Shown: positions 34,482 to 41,921 of the stretch, in pieces
How the letters are laid out: each line of letters opens with the position of its first letter
Position numbering within the stretch: position 1 is the first letter of the stretch
DNA from: Acidobacteriota bacterium
Lineage (GTDB): Bacteria; Acidobacteriota; Terriglobia; Acidiferrales; UBA7541
Direction: 5' to 3'
DNA length: 41,921 nucleotides
NCBI GenBank assembly: GCA_003223295.1
Contig: QHYM01000110.1
Coordinates: 1-41,921, forward strand
Notes under the pieces: generated by a model
Database searches by the model: none
Told to the model about the DNA's origin: nothing
The model's input: only the letters and a program-made list of their open reading frames with translations
Translations under genes and position numbers: made by a program

Positions 34482-34667
34482 CTACTGGCTGCAGTTTTCC
34501 TCCGCGATGCTGGCTTCTTCGGGGAGCATCACAGGAATCTCGTCCCGAATCGGGTAAACGCGCCGGCAAGAAACGCATTTCAAGCCCGATTTATCTGCCA
34601 GGAGTTCCACGCGGGTCTTGCACACCGGGCAAACAAGGATGTCGAGAGCGTGTTTTGGAATGGCCAA
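34482..34667 (-). CDS. Trm112-family zinc-ribbon protein (YcaR-like)
   Basis: This is a protein of 61 residues. I choose the TTG at 34667 because GGGAGGAA lies four bases before it; the open frame to 34712 adds an unrelated stretch. Cysteines C13, C16, C31 and C34 ([24 protein letters not shown]) form the zinc site, and [12 protein letters not shown] is the usual ending of the Trm112 domain. In bacteria such proteins often lie beside LPS genes, as in E. coli where ycaR sits next to lpxK and kdsB. Here it directly precedes the heptose kinase, the same general context. Confidence 0.85.
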   Translation of the reverse strand: MAIPKHALDILVCPVCKTRVELLADKSGLKCVSCRRVYPIRDEIPVMLPEEASIAEENCSQ

Positions 34668-34851
34668 GATTCCTCCCTGGGGATTGTCCGCGATGCTGCA
34701 GCAAATAGGCACTCTATCAAACGCCTTCGCCGGTCAGCAACTTCGCATTCCTCGCGCTTGACCCTGACGGAGCTTTACGCACGAATCGCTTGACCGTGCT
34801 CTTCCCCCCGGCGTAACGTCTCCTTATCCCTTCCGGTTACGGAGACCACAC

Positions 34852-35427
34852 ATGCCCCTCACTTTCCGGAACCTCACTTGTGCTCTCTTGGCGTTCGCTT
34901 GGCCGGTCGCAGCCTCCTTCGGGCAGTCGCCGGCTTCCTCGTTCCAGCAAACACCGGCCCCAGAAAAACAGGACTCCGTAGCCGAAGCGGCTCGCAAAGC
35001 AAAGGAAAAGAAAGCCGCCAGTGCACGCAAAGTTTTCACGGAAGACGACATCTCCGGAATGAAGAAAGAGGGCGTTTCTGTGGTGGGCACGGAAAACCAG
35101 AAACGTCCCGAGAGCACCCCTGCCTCGAAAGAGAACGGCGAGGATCCGCCCAACAGCGAAAAGTATTGGCGCGGCAAAGCCCAGCCAATTCTTGAGAAGA
35201 TAGCGGACATCGATAAGCAGATTGCTCAGATAAAGGAGGATCTCAAGAAGTATGGAATTGGCGGCTTCGATGTCGCCACGGGGTTCCGGAACAACGTCGC
35301 CTACGTCGAGGACCGCAACGCCCAGATTCAGGAGCTGCAAAAGAAGAAAGCAAATCTGCAAAAGAAGCTGGAGGATTTGCAGGAAGAGGGCCGCAAAGCC
35401 GGGGCCGAACCCTCGTGGTTTCGTTGA
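34852..35427 (+). CDS. Exported coiled-coil protein
   Basis: This is a protein of 191 residues with a signal peptide (MPLTFRNLTCALLAFAWPVAASFGQ). The next part is low-complexity and Ser/Pro/Lys-rich (about 30-110). Two helical sections at about 115-140 (AQPILEKIADIDKQIAQIKEDL) and 160-185 (IQELQKKKANLQKKLEDLQE) have the heptad pattern of a coiled coil. No enzyme motif is seen. It is divergent from the Trm112/heptose kinase pair. A structural or scaffolding role in the periplasm is likely; a named family is not recognised. Confidence 0.72.
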   Translation: MPLTFRNLTCALLAFAWPVAASFGQSPASSFQQTPAPEKQDSVAEAARKAKEKKAASARKVFTEDDISGMKKEGVSVVGTENQKRPESTPASKENGEDPPNSEKYWRGKAQPILEKIADIDKQIAQIKEDLKKYGIGGFDVATGFRNNVAYVEDRNAQIQELQKKKANLQKKLEDLQEEGRKAGAEPSWFR

Positions 35428-35675
35428 TTGCGGCTCCGCTCTGACGTGATTCTCCGATGCGACCGCCCTCCCGTATCTGCTTGAAATAACTCTGGATAGG
35501 TACTGAACACCCGTCCAGATTCTTCTCTTACCTTTCGGCACTTTTCGAACGAGCCTTTTGTGCCATAAAGCACGCCAACACTAAAACTGTTCCTCGGGCC
35601 AGTAGTTTTCCGAGGCCCGGCGGCAATACACTGTCGGCGAGTTAGTTCGAATCCCCTCCCTACGGGAGAACTACT

Positions 35676-36284
35676 GTGTATTGCGATCGCTGTGGGCTGA
35701 ATTTCCTGCCCAAACAGTCCGTGTGCACTCGCTGCAAGAAAGTGCCCACGCGGTACTGGTTTCAATTCATGAGTTTGGTCACCATCCTGGTGGCTGTCCT
35801 CTGCAACACCTTGCTGGGATTGCTATTGCTGCCTCGGCTCGCGGGGGCCCATCACGGACGTTTGCTGTTTCGTAGCTGGTTCTGGTTCAACCAAAAAGCT
35901 GCCCTATACGGTTGGGTGCCCCTGGCCCTCGGTCTTCTCGCTTGGGACTATTTCATTTGGAAGGAAGCACGGCCCAAGCTCAAGGGTTGGTTCACGCGAA
36001 AGCTGCTGACATTCTCGCTGGCCGCCGGCGTTGCCCCCATGATTCCCTGGTGGATTCCCGCAGGGCAGCCCCCGGGCCAGTTTCTCTCGATGATTAGCAG
36101 GTATGAGGGCCTCCCGGCATTGCTGGCTTGGAGCGTTGTGCTGTTCGTGACCATTATGTTGTGCATCGACCCCGAATCGCGTGACTACCTGCTCGGTCAC
36201 GGAAGAACACTGAGCATTGTGAGCACCGGGATGCTCATCGTGGTTCTCGCCATGACCCTTATCGGCTGGTCGCTTTCCTACTGA
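35676..36284 (+). CDS. Zinc-ribbon multipass membrane protein
   Basis: This is a protein of 202 residues that starts with GTG at 35676, with GGGAG nearby upstream. The N-terminus MYCDRCGLNFLPKQSVCTRC is a zinc ribbon with Cys at 3, 6, 17 and 20, spaced exactly as in the RDD protein at 5804-6406. Four or five membrane segments follow (for example LVTILVAVLCNTLLGLLLLP, LYGWVPLALGLLAWDYFIW, ALLAWSVVLFVTIMLCI and LIVVLAMTLIGWSLSY). A signalling or transport role cannot be assigned. Confidence 0.75.
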   Translation: MYCDRCGLNFLPKQSVCTRCKKVPTRYWFQFMSLVTILVAVLCNTLLGLLLLPRLAGAHHGRLLFRSWFWFNQKAALYGWVPLALGLLAWDYFIWKEARPKLKGWFTRKLLTFSLAAGVAPMIPWWIPAGQPPGQFLSMISRYEGLPALLAWSVVLFVTIMLCIDPESRDYLLGHGRTLSIVSTGMLIVVLAMTLIGWSLSY

Positions 36285-36401
36285 GCGCCGTCACTACAAA
36301 CATTCACTGGCCCTCGGGACAGGATACTCGGTGAAGACACGTCTTCGCGGAAGCCTTGCTGAGAAAGCACGGCCGCGTTCCAATAGAATCACGGAGTGAC
36401 C

Positions 36402-37388
36402 ATGCGAATCCAAAAGACCCAGCTCTGTTTCGTTGCCCTGGCAATCGGTGTGTTTGCCGGAACCGCCTTCGGACAGCAGCAAAGAGTATTCGATTGGCAG
36501 CCCGCCAACGATGAAACTGTCCGGCTCGATCCGGCCAACTATCACACGGCCCGTACCTACCGGCCCAACCACACAGGCCAAAGCAATCACGTCGATATCA
36601 AGGCGCAGAAGCCGGTCACCATCTTCATGACCCCGGAAGCAGACTGGAACTTCGCCCTGCAGCATCCCGAGGCCCTCGGCAACCTTCGCCAGGTTTGCCT
36701 GCGCGAGCACGTCGTGAGCACGACCTACGTCTGCGAACTTCCAGTCGAGCCCCTGACGCTGATCATCCGGGACGAACGTTACAGCCCCGGGGCGCCCGTG
36801 TTTGCCGGGCTCGGCGTTGTGCTGAATACCATGGACACCGCTCAAGACAATACCGTTCGCGCCGTCGGCACGGGCATCGCCGCCGTGCTGAATACCGCGC
36901 GCCAGTCTTCCGCGCCGCGACAGTTCAAGGATCCCAACGATGTGCACGTCCAGTATTACCGCTGGGATTGCGTCGAAAATTGCATCCAACCGGAATTCCA
37001 ATGGACGCGCCAGATCAAAGAGAAGTACGAGCTGACCTCGTTTCTGAAGGTCTATGGCGGCTTCCAGCCCGACCACGACGGTGAGCAAATCAGCATCAAA
37101 ATCAAATCACCCGTGCCGATGCTCGTGGCTATGCTGCCCTCGCAGGTCGCGGATCAGTTGCATTCGCAGCCGGACGCGCTGGAATCCGCGCTCCGCAAGA
37201 ATTCCTGCCAGCAGCGCGGAGTGCAATCTTTGCAGTTCGAATGCACCTTCAATTTGGACGACGGCCCGCAGTCACTGATCGTCGTGCCCGAGGCCGGCCA
37301 AAAAGTGCCCCACAAGAAGGCCGAAATCGAGATGCTGGCCGCGCGCTGTGTCGATCATTGCGAAGTACTCCAAACCACCAAGCAATAA
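36402..37388 (+). CDS. Exported protein of unknown function
   Basis: This is a protein of 328 residues from the ATG at 36402, with GGAG (36393-36396) six bases earlier and a signal peptide (MRIQKTQLCFVALAIGVFAG, cleavage near AFGQQQ). The mature part is mostly beta-strand, with VFDWQPANDETVRLDPANY, PVTIFMTPEADWNFALQHPE and SLIVVPEAGQKVPHKK. Cysteines occur in probable pairs (CLREHVVSTTYVC; CVENC; CQQRGVQSLQFEC; CVDHC), consistent with disulfides in the periplasm. I do not recognise a family. It is convergent with the GH18-like gene. Confidence 0.72.
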   Translation: MRIQKTQLCFVALAIGVFAGTAFGQQQRVFDWQPANDETVRLDPANYHTARTYRPNHTGQSNHVDIKAQKPVTIFMTPEADWNFALQHPEALGNLRQVCLREHVVSTTYVCELPVEPLTLIIRDERYSPGAPVFAGLGVVLNTMDTAQDNTVRAVGTGIAAVLNTARQSSAPRQFKDPNDVHVQYYRWDCVENCIQPEFQWTRQIKEKYELTSFLKVYGGFQPDHDGEQISIKIKSPVPMLVAMLPSQVADQLHSQPDALESALRKNSCQQRGVQSLQFECTFNLDDGPQSLIVVPEAGQKVPHKKAEIEMLAARCVDHCEVLQTTKQ

Positions 37389-37437
37389 AACATTGCGTCA
37401 GAGTCTTGCTGCCTTTCACTTCGGGCGGGCTAGGGTA

Positions 37438-37453
37438 CGCTTCAGGTGAAGCG
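37438..37453 (+). terminator. Possible stem-loop between convergent genes
   Basis: CGCTTC (37438-37443) and GAAGCG (37448-37453) form a six-base stem with a four-base loop, between the stops of the exported protein gene (37388) and the GH18-like gene (37483). The flanks lack a clear T tract, so termination activity is uncertain. Confidence 0.3.
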
Positions 37454-37482
37454 CTGGCTCTTTATGGCTGGCCTAGAGCAAA

Positions 37483-38550
37483 TTATTTGTGACTTGGCAG
37501 CAGCTCCCAGATTCCCGCGTCCTCCGTGCCGAGAACCCAGGAAGCGAAGCCGCGAAGCCCGCGATCCTTCACCAGCGTGTAGCGCTCTTTGAACGTGCGC
37601 GCATCGGTGTAGAAAATCCACTCGCGCTCATCATCCCTATAAAAGTACAACCACGCCGACCGATCCACTGAATCCCATTCAAGATGCCCGCTGTAGGCTT
37701 TCGCCAGGTCGAGCGCATCCTCCGTGGAAATATAGTCGGCCGCGGGGTTGGGCTTGTCACCGCCCTTGTCCTGAGACTTGCTCGGCGTCCCCGAAAACCA
37801 GTGATAGCCATACAAAGGAATTCCCAGGGCGAGTTTCTGGGGCGGCACATCTTTCAGAGCGTAGTCAAGGTTCGCAACAGTCCAGGCCCATCCCGCCACG
37901 GGGCCCGGCACCGTCCAGACAGTGTGCTGGTCATAGGTCATCAGGCACAGAAAATCCACCGATTGCGCAATGGCTCTCAAGTCGTAGGCGCCGCGCCAGT
38001 TCTCGTAGATCCACGTGGAGAACCCTGTTTCTCCCGGATGTCCAGGCGCGTTTGGGATCGTGGCGATGGAAAGCTGTAGATTCTCCTTGTGAAAGGCCGC
38101 CGCCGTTTCGCGGACGAAGTCAGAGAGTACATCGCGATCGGTCCAGTTCACGTTTTCCAGGTCCAACTGGAACCCGATGTAGTTGTTGTCTTTGCTGGCG
38201 CGAACCAGGGTGGCGATGGCCGCGTGGCGGGCGGGAGCATTCCCGAAAAACTTGTGAACTTCTTCCTGCGCAAACCCCCCGTTGACGACAAGCGGCATGA
38301 TCGAAACGTGGTGCTGGCGCGCGGTTTCCAGCACCTGCGGATTGGGTCCGCCGGAGACCAGACCGTTCGAATCCAACGAATACCAATTTGGAGAAAGGAT
38401 ATCGATCTTGTCCGCATGTGCCAGGAACGAATGCACAGACTGAGGCTCGCGCGTCATATAAAAAATAGACTTAGGCTGCTGCGCTTGAACGGGCGTTGCG
38501 GAAAAGAATGACGTCAGGACAATGGCGAAGAATATTTGTAGTTCTTTCAT
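37483..38550 (-). CDS. Exported GH18-family (chitinase/YaaH-like) hydrolase
   Basis: The protein has 355 residues, with a signal peptide MKELQIFFAIVLTSFFSATPVQA. The TIM barrel starts with SIFYMTREPQSVHSFLAH and DILSPNWYSLDSNG. The catalytic motif, usually DxxDxDxE, reads YIGFQLDLENV: the acid E132 and D130 are kept, but the first Asp positions are Ile125 and Gln128. LCLMTYDQHTVW and KLALGIPLYGYHWF are typical substrate-cleft strands of the SleL/YaaH branch. Target glycan is probably peptidoglycan- or GlcNAc-type, in the periplasm or outside. The lost acidic positions do not exclude activity. Confidence 0.85.
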   Translation of the reverse strand: MKELQIFFAIVLTSFFSATPVQAQQPKSIFYMTREPQSVHSFLAHADKIDILSPNWYSLDSNGLVSGGPNPQVLETARQHHVSIMPLVVNGGFAQEEVHKFFGNAPARHAAIATLVRASKDNNYIGFQLDLENVNWTDRDVLSDFVRETAAAFHKENLQLSIATIPNAPGHPGETGFSTWIYENWRGAYDLRAIAQSVDFLCLMTYDQHTVWTVPGPVAGWAWTVANLDYALKDVPPQKLALGIPLYGYHWFSGTPSKSQDKGGDKPNPAADYISTEDALDLAKAYSGHLEWDSVDRSAWLYFYRDDEREWIFYTDARTFKERYTLVKDRGLRGFASWVLGTEDAGIWELLPSHK

Positions 38551-38637
38551 GCGCGCAGTCTAGCGAGTCCAGGCCCTCAAGCGCAACACGCTTCAGAGTT
38601 TTTTGGCAAACACTTGGAACGTATAAACCTACGTGTG

Positions 38638-39648
38638 TCATTGGCGGCCGGCCCAGGCCAGGCCGTCAGGGCCCTTCCCGGTGGGAATGCGAGCGGTAAC
38701 TTCCAGCGTCTTCAAATCCAGTACCGCGACGGTATTTTCCCCAGCAACGGCAACGTAAGCCCGGGAGCCATCCGGAACGATGAGAATGCCTTCTGGCTGG
38801 CGGCCCATGTTGAGGCGTTTCACTTCCTTGCGCGAAGCAGCGTCAATCACCAACAGGCCACTGTTCCCAAGATCCGAAATGAGGACGAGCTTGCCATCAG
38901 GAGTGAATTTAAGGCGGTTCGAGCGATTTGTCTGCACATTGAGCGTTTGCACGACCCTCTTCGTCGCCACATCAATCACCGAAACGGTGCCGTCGGCAGA
39001 ATTGGCGGCCCAGAATTCGCGGCCATCGGGTGCAATGTCCCCACCTTCCGGGCCTTTGCCGACGGCGATGTTCGTCGCGCTCCATCCAACAGATTCAGCG
39101 CCGCGCTGCAGCAGTGTGATGGAATCGGACTGGATGTTGGACGTGAAGAGTTGTGAGTGGTCTTTCGAAAACACCAGCATGTGTGTGCCGTTCTGGCCGA
39201 TGCCGAGAAGCCAATCAATCTGATTCGCAACAGGATCGTAGCGCGCGATCAGCCTGTTCTGCTCCGCCGTGAACCATACCTTCCCGTCAGCAAAGGTGAT
39301 TCCGTGGGGTCGCCGCAGAGCGCCAAGATCGACCCGGCGGATTTCTTTCCGTGCCACCAGATCCATCACGGAAATCGTGTTACCCGGAGTGCGTGCGCCG
39401 TAGTTGGCAACAAACGCCATCTTGCCGTCATCGGAAACGGTGATTTCGTGCGGTCCTTCGCCGGTGGGAATCTGCGCGACCGTCTTGAGTGTGCCTGGAT
39501 CGATGATCGAGAGCGTGGCGTCTTCCTTATCCAAAACGAGGAGGGCGGGCGACGGAGTTTGCGCAGCCGTGAAATGCGGCTGAAATAGAAAAACGGCATT
39601 CGTGGCCAACCCCGCAAACAGAATCTTCCACGGAATTACACGCTTCAT
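38638..39648 (-). CDS. Exported YVTN-type beta-propeller protein
   Basis: This is a protein of 336 residues from the ATG at 39648; AAAGGAT is 9 bases upstream, and the earlier frame (to 39708) has no signal. A signal peptide ([21 protein letters not shown]) precedes a seven-bladed propeller of about 40-residue repeats such as [40 protein letters not shown] and [20 protein letters not shown]. These domains bind ligands or proteins; no catalytic residues are expected. It is divergent from the Gfo/Idh/MocA oxidoreductase gene, sharing a 133-base upstream region. Confidence 0.88.
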   Translation of the reverse strand: MKRVIPWKILFAGLATNAVFLFQPHFTAAQTPSPALLVLDKEDATLSIIDPGTLKTVAQIPTGEGPHEITVSDDGKMAFVANYGARTPGNTISVMDLVARKEIRRVDLGALRRPHGITFADGKVWFTAEQNRLIARYDPVANQIDWLLGIGQNGTHMLVFSKDHSQLFTSNIQSDSITLLQRGAESVGWSATNIAVGKGPEGGDIAPDGREFWAANSADGTVSVIDVATKRVVQTLNVQTNRSNRLKFTPDGKLVLISDLGNSGLLVIDAASRKEVKRLNMGRQPEGILIVPDGSRAYVAVAGENTVAVLDLKTLEVTARIPTGKGPDGLAWAGRQ

Positions 39649-39781
39649 ATTCACATATCCTTTCAACAAGCGCCGCACCGCCAGCCAGCATAATACAAGA
39701 CAGGACAAATCAGATAAACAGTCGCAAGAAATGGCCAGGCGAGCGATAATGTGGCTGGCGATGCGGGATGGGGAGAGGTCT

Positions 39782-41407
39782 ATGAGCGAAAAGCTGCGCG
39801 AAGAGAAAAACGAAAAAATAAATCAAAAGAAAAGCGGTGAGAGAGACGAAACGAAAGGTCTCGGCGAAAAAAGCCTTACGCGCCGGAAATTCTTAGGCAG
39901 CGTCGCGGCAGGCAGCGCGGCTGCGGCGCTCGTGCCTAGACACGTGTTGGGGCGGGGATTCACGCCTCCCAGCGACATGCTCAACATCGCCGGCGTCGGC
40001 ATTGGCGGCATGGGTCGCCAGAACCTCATCAATCTTGCCGGCCAGAACATTGTGGCCCTGTGCGATGTGGACTGGGGCTACGCCGATAAGGGCTTCGAGC
40101 GCCTCGACACGGATATTCAAAGGCTGCGAGACCGCTTGGATCATCCAGCCGCGCCGCCCGCCGCGGGCCAGCCTCAGACCGAGTTTGATCCCGTGAAGGC
40201 GAAGGCCCGTCTCGACGCCATGATCCGCCTCAAAACCGAGCATTTGCCGAAAGCCAAGCGCTACAAGGATTATCGCGAAATGCTCGACCGCCAGAAGGAC
40301 ATTGACGCCGTCCTGGTGGCCACCGCCGACCACATGCACGCCCCGATCGCGCTCGCCGCCATGGAGCTTCACAAACACGTCTACGTCCAAAAACCTCTCA
40401 CTTGGTCCGTTGAGGAAGCCCGCAAAATGGCGCGGGCTGCGAAAGATACCAAAGTCGCCACGCAAATGGGCAACCAGGGCCATTCCCTGGACGATGCGCG
40501 CGCGGCCGTCGAATACATCTGGGCCGGCGCCATCGGCGACGTCCGCGAAGTGCACATTTGGACGAATCGCCCTCTCGGCTATTGGCCGCAAGGTGTGCCG
40601 CGCCCGGAACCGCTGAAGCAACCTGCCGATCAGCTTCGCTGGAACGGCCAGGGCGTAAATCTGCGCCTCGCCGCCGCGATGGCTGGCAACTATCCCGTTC
40701 CGGACACGCTTGCGTGGAATCTTTTTCTAGGCGCAGCGGCGCCGAATATCGAATATCATCCCATCTACCATCCTTTCAACTGGCGCGGCTGGGTGGATTG
40801 GGGCGTCGGCGCCATCGGCGACATGGGCGCGCACCTGATTGATCACTCGATGTGGGCGTTGAAACTGGATATGCCCACCAGCGTCGAAACCATATCGACG
40901 CCGTTCAACGGCATGTCGTATCCGCAAGCGACGATGACTTTCTATGAGTTCCCCGCCCGCGGGCCGCTGCCGCCGGTGAAGCTGACCTGGTACGACGGCG
41001 GCTTGAAGCCCAACAAACCCGAAGAGCTGGGCGACGAAGAGCTGAGTCAGGAAGGCGGCGCGTTGCTCATCGGCAGCAAAGGCAAACTGATGCACGAAAC
41101 CTACGGTGCAAAGCCGCGCCTGTTGCCCAAGTCGCTCCACGACTCCTTTGGCAAGCCGCCGCAGAAGCTGCCACGCATTCCCGGCGAAGCGCACGAAATG
41201 AATTGGGTGAACGCCGCCAAGGGCAAGACCGAAGCTTCCTGCCCGTTTGAATATGCGGCACGCCTCACCGAAGTCATGCTGCTGGGTGTCGTGGCCTTGC
41301 GCGCCGGCAAAAAGATCTCCTACGACGGCGCGAACATGCGCGTCACCAACCTGCCCCAGGCCAACGACTACTTGCGCCGCGAGTACCGCCAAGGCTGGTC
41401 CGTTTAA
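39782..41407 (+). CDS. Tat-exported Gfo/Idh/MocA-family oxidoreductase
   Basis: The protein has 541 residues from the ATG at 39782, preceded by GGAGAGG; the open frame to 39602 lacks signals. A long charged leader ends in the twin-arginine signal [20 protein letters not shown] (R34, R35), so it crosses the membrane folded, probably with NAD(P) bound. The nucleotide-binding [15 protein letters not shown] is present, and the usual EKP strand is [10 protein letters not shown], keeping Lys. The C-terminal domain ([20 protein letters not shown]) has the family His. Substrate is unknown; such periplasmic members act on sugars or glycans. It is about 180 residues longer than typical soluble members. 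Confidence 0.9.
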   Translation: MSEKLREEKNEKINQKKSGERDETKGLGEKSLTRRKFLGSVAAGSAAAALVPRHVLGRGFTPPSDMLNIAGVGIGGMGRQNLINLAGQNIVALCDVDWGYADKGFERLDTDIQRLRDRLDHPAAPPAAGQPQTEFDPVKAKARLDAMIRLKTEHLPKAKRYKDYREMLDRQKDIDAVLVATADHMHAPIALAAMELHKHVYVQKPLTWSVEEARKMARAAKDTKVATQMGNQGHSLDDARAAVEYIWAGAIGDVREVHIWTNRPLGYWPQGVPRPEPLKQPADQLRWNGQGVNLRLAAAMAGNYPVPDTLAWNLFLGAAAPNIEYHPIYHPFNWRGWVDWGVGAIGDMGAHLIDHSMWALKLDMPTSVETISTPFNGMSYPQATMTFYEFPARGPLPPVKLTWYDGGLKPNKPEELGDEELSQEGGALLIGSKGKLMHETYGAKPRLLPKSLHDSFGKPPQKLPRIPGEAHEMNWVNAAKGKTEASCPFEYAARLTEVMLLGVVALRAGKKISYDGANMRVTNLPQANDYLRREYRQGWSV

Positions 41408-41574
41408 CCGCGGCCGCCGGCTGTAACCGCCGCTCGCTTGCAGTGCCTTAATTTGGATCTGGCGTATCGGAAAATGCGCCACACCACTTACGATTGTCTT
41501 TTGCGCTAGCTCTGATTCTTGCCTTGGCGCTCGTCCGGGCAGCCGTAATTCAGTATATGGAATCGAGAGGACCT

Positions 41575-41921
41575 CTACAGACCTTTGGATTGGCGGAAAG
41601 CGCGGACCACCGCGGCAGCGTCCTGATGCTGCCCGTCCACTGCATAGTTGAGCCGTCGAATGTCGCTGGCGGAAAGTTTGCCGCCAAGGCCGGCCAGCGC
41701 CCCGCGTAGTGCCGGAAACTGCACCAGCGTAGATTCCTGAATGATAGGGACGGCGTCATACGGCGGAAAGTAGTGGCGATCATCATCCAGAGCAACCAAG
41801 CCGAGCGCGTCAATCAGTCCGTCCGTCGAATTGCCGGCGACCACGTCCACCTGATGATCCACCAGCGCGCGATAAATCAGGCCTAGATCCATCACCTTCG
41901 GAGATCCCGCGAAGTGCAAAT
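41575..41921 (-). CDS. C-terminal part of glycine-betaine/choline-type ABC substrate-binding protein
   Basis: Only the last 114 or so residues are in the window; the gene continues past the right end. The sequence LIYRALVDHQVDVVAGNSTDGLIDALGLVALDDDRHYFPPYDAVPI matches the C-terminal lobe of the OpuBC/OsmX (OpuAC) family that binds quaternary amine osmolytes such as glycine betaine, carnitine or choline for an ABC importer. YFPPYDAVPI is a strong signature of the family. The stop is TAG (complement of 41575-41577). Permease and ATPase genes would be expected beyond the edge. Fusion with the permease, known in some OpuB-type systems, cannot be excluded. Confidence 0.85.
   Translation of the reverse strand, partial: LHFAGSPKVMDLGLIYRALVDHQVDVVAGNSTDGLIDALGLVALDDDRHYFPPYDAVPIIQESTLVQFPALRGALAGLGGKLSASDIRRLNYAVDGQHQDAAAVVRAFRQSKGL

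Noticed and set aside
35491-35519. TCTGGA/TCCAGA pair after the exported coiled-coil gene
   Set aside because: Only six paired bases with a long loop and an imperfect T-rich tail; below what I would call a terminator.
34837-35541. Minus-strand frame of 234 codons opposite the exported coiled-coil gene
   Set aside because: The plus-strand product has a clean signal peptide and heptad repeats with a ribosome binding site; the minus frame has neither.
35658-35675. GTTCGAATCC-like string resembling a tRNA T-loop
   Set aside because: The flanking bases do not pair into a T stem and no anticodon or acceptor stem is found, so it is not a tRNA.

Overview
The window is a GC-rich (roughly 58-60%), densely coded stretch of bacterial chromosome. 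I see no rRNA, tRNA, insertion sequence, prophage or CRISPR array. Several features fit a Gram-negative, soil-type Acidobacteriota (Terriglobia-like) genome: a futalosine-pathway gene (mqnD), an LPS heptose kinase and a core-type glycosyltransferase, an outer-membrane beta-barrel protein, many exported proteins of unknown function, and a TreT/DUF5752 trehalose cluster. That taxonomic placement is inference from gene content, not a marker-gene assignment.

Layout. (1) 0.2-5.7 kb: an exported DUF5666-like protein, then a tight trehalose operon made of a membrane-anchored, HAMP-linked GT20 trehalose-6-phosphate synthase, a DUF5752 protein and the GT4 trehalose synthase TreT, followed by a beta-barrel protein and a strong terminator. 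(2) 5.8-9.1 kb: zinc-ribbon/RDD membrane protein, dGTPase and a membrane TPR protein on the minus strand, then a zinc-ribbon/FHA protein on the plus strand. (3) 9.2-13.0 kb: two overlapping glycosyltransferases (GT2 and GT4), facing a c-di-GMP pair (membrane GGDEF cyclase and PilZ receptor). (4) 13.4-16.7 kb, minus strand: cysM, a JAMM protease (mec), a ThiS/MoaD-type sulfur carrier (cysO), moeZ and a CDGSH iron-sulfur protein. This is a protein-thiocarboxylate cysteine biosynthesis operon whose carrier ends in an unusual GGCCSC tail. (5) 16.9-21.4 kb: small or poorly known genes (conserved hypothetical, glutaredoxin-like, DinB-like, stand-alone receiver, exported proteins including one with HEGSH). 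(6) 21.9-29.8 kb: metabolic genes mqnD, a class C beta-lactamase-fold hydrolase, gamma-glutamyltransferase, a TIM-barrel isomerase, asnS and arginase. An inverted array of heptamer repeats sits directly before the arginase ribosome binding site. (7) 30-36.3 kb: exported TPR protein, ddl, a small membrane protein, heptose-7-phosphate kinase with a Trm112-like protein, an exported coiled-coil protein and a zinc-ribbon membrane protein. (8) 36.4-41.9 kb: exported protein, GH18-like hydrolase, YVTN beta-propeller, Tat-exported Gfo/Idh/MocA oxidoreductase, and the cut-off C-terminus of a glycine-betaine/choline-type binding protein.

How the genes work together. The most coherent systems are the cysteine operon (MoeZ activates and sulfurates CysO, Mec trims it and releases cysteine, CysM makes the adduct) and the trehalose operon (two synthetic routes, one tied to the membrane by a sensor-like module, with no phosphatase gene beside it). 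The other regions are housekeeping and envelope genes in short transcription units.
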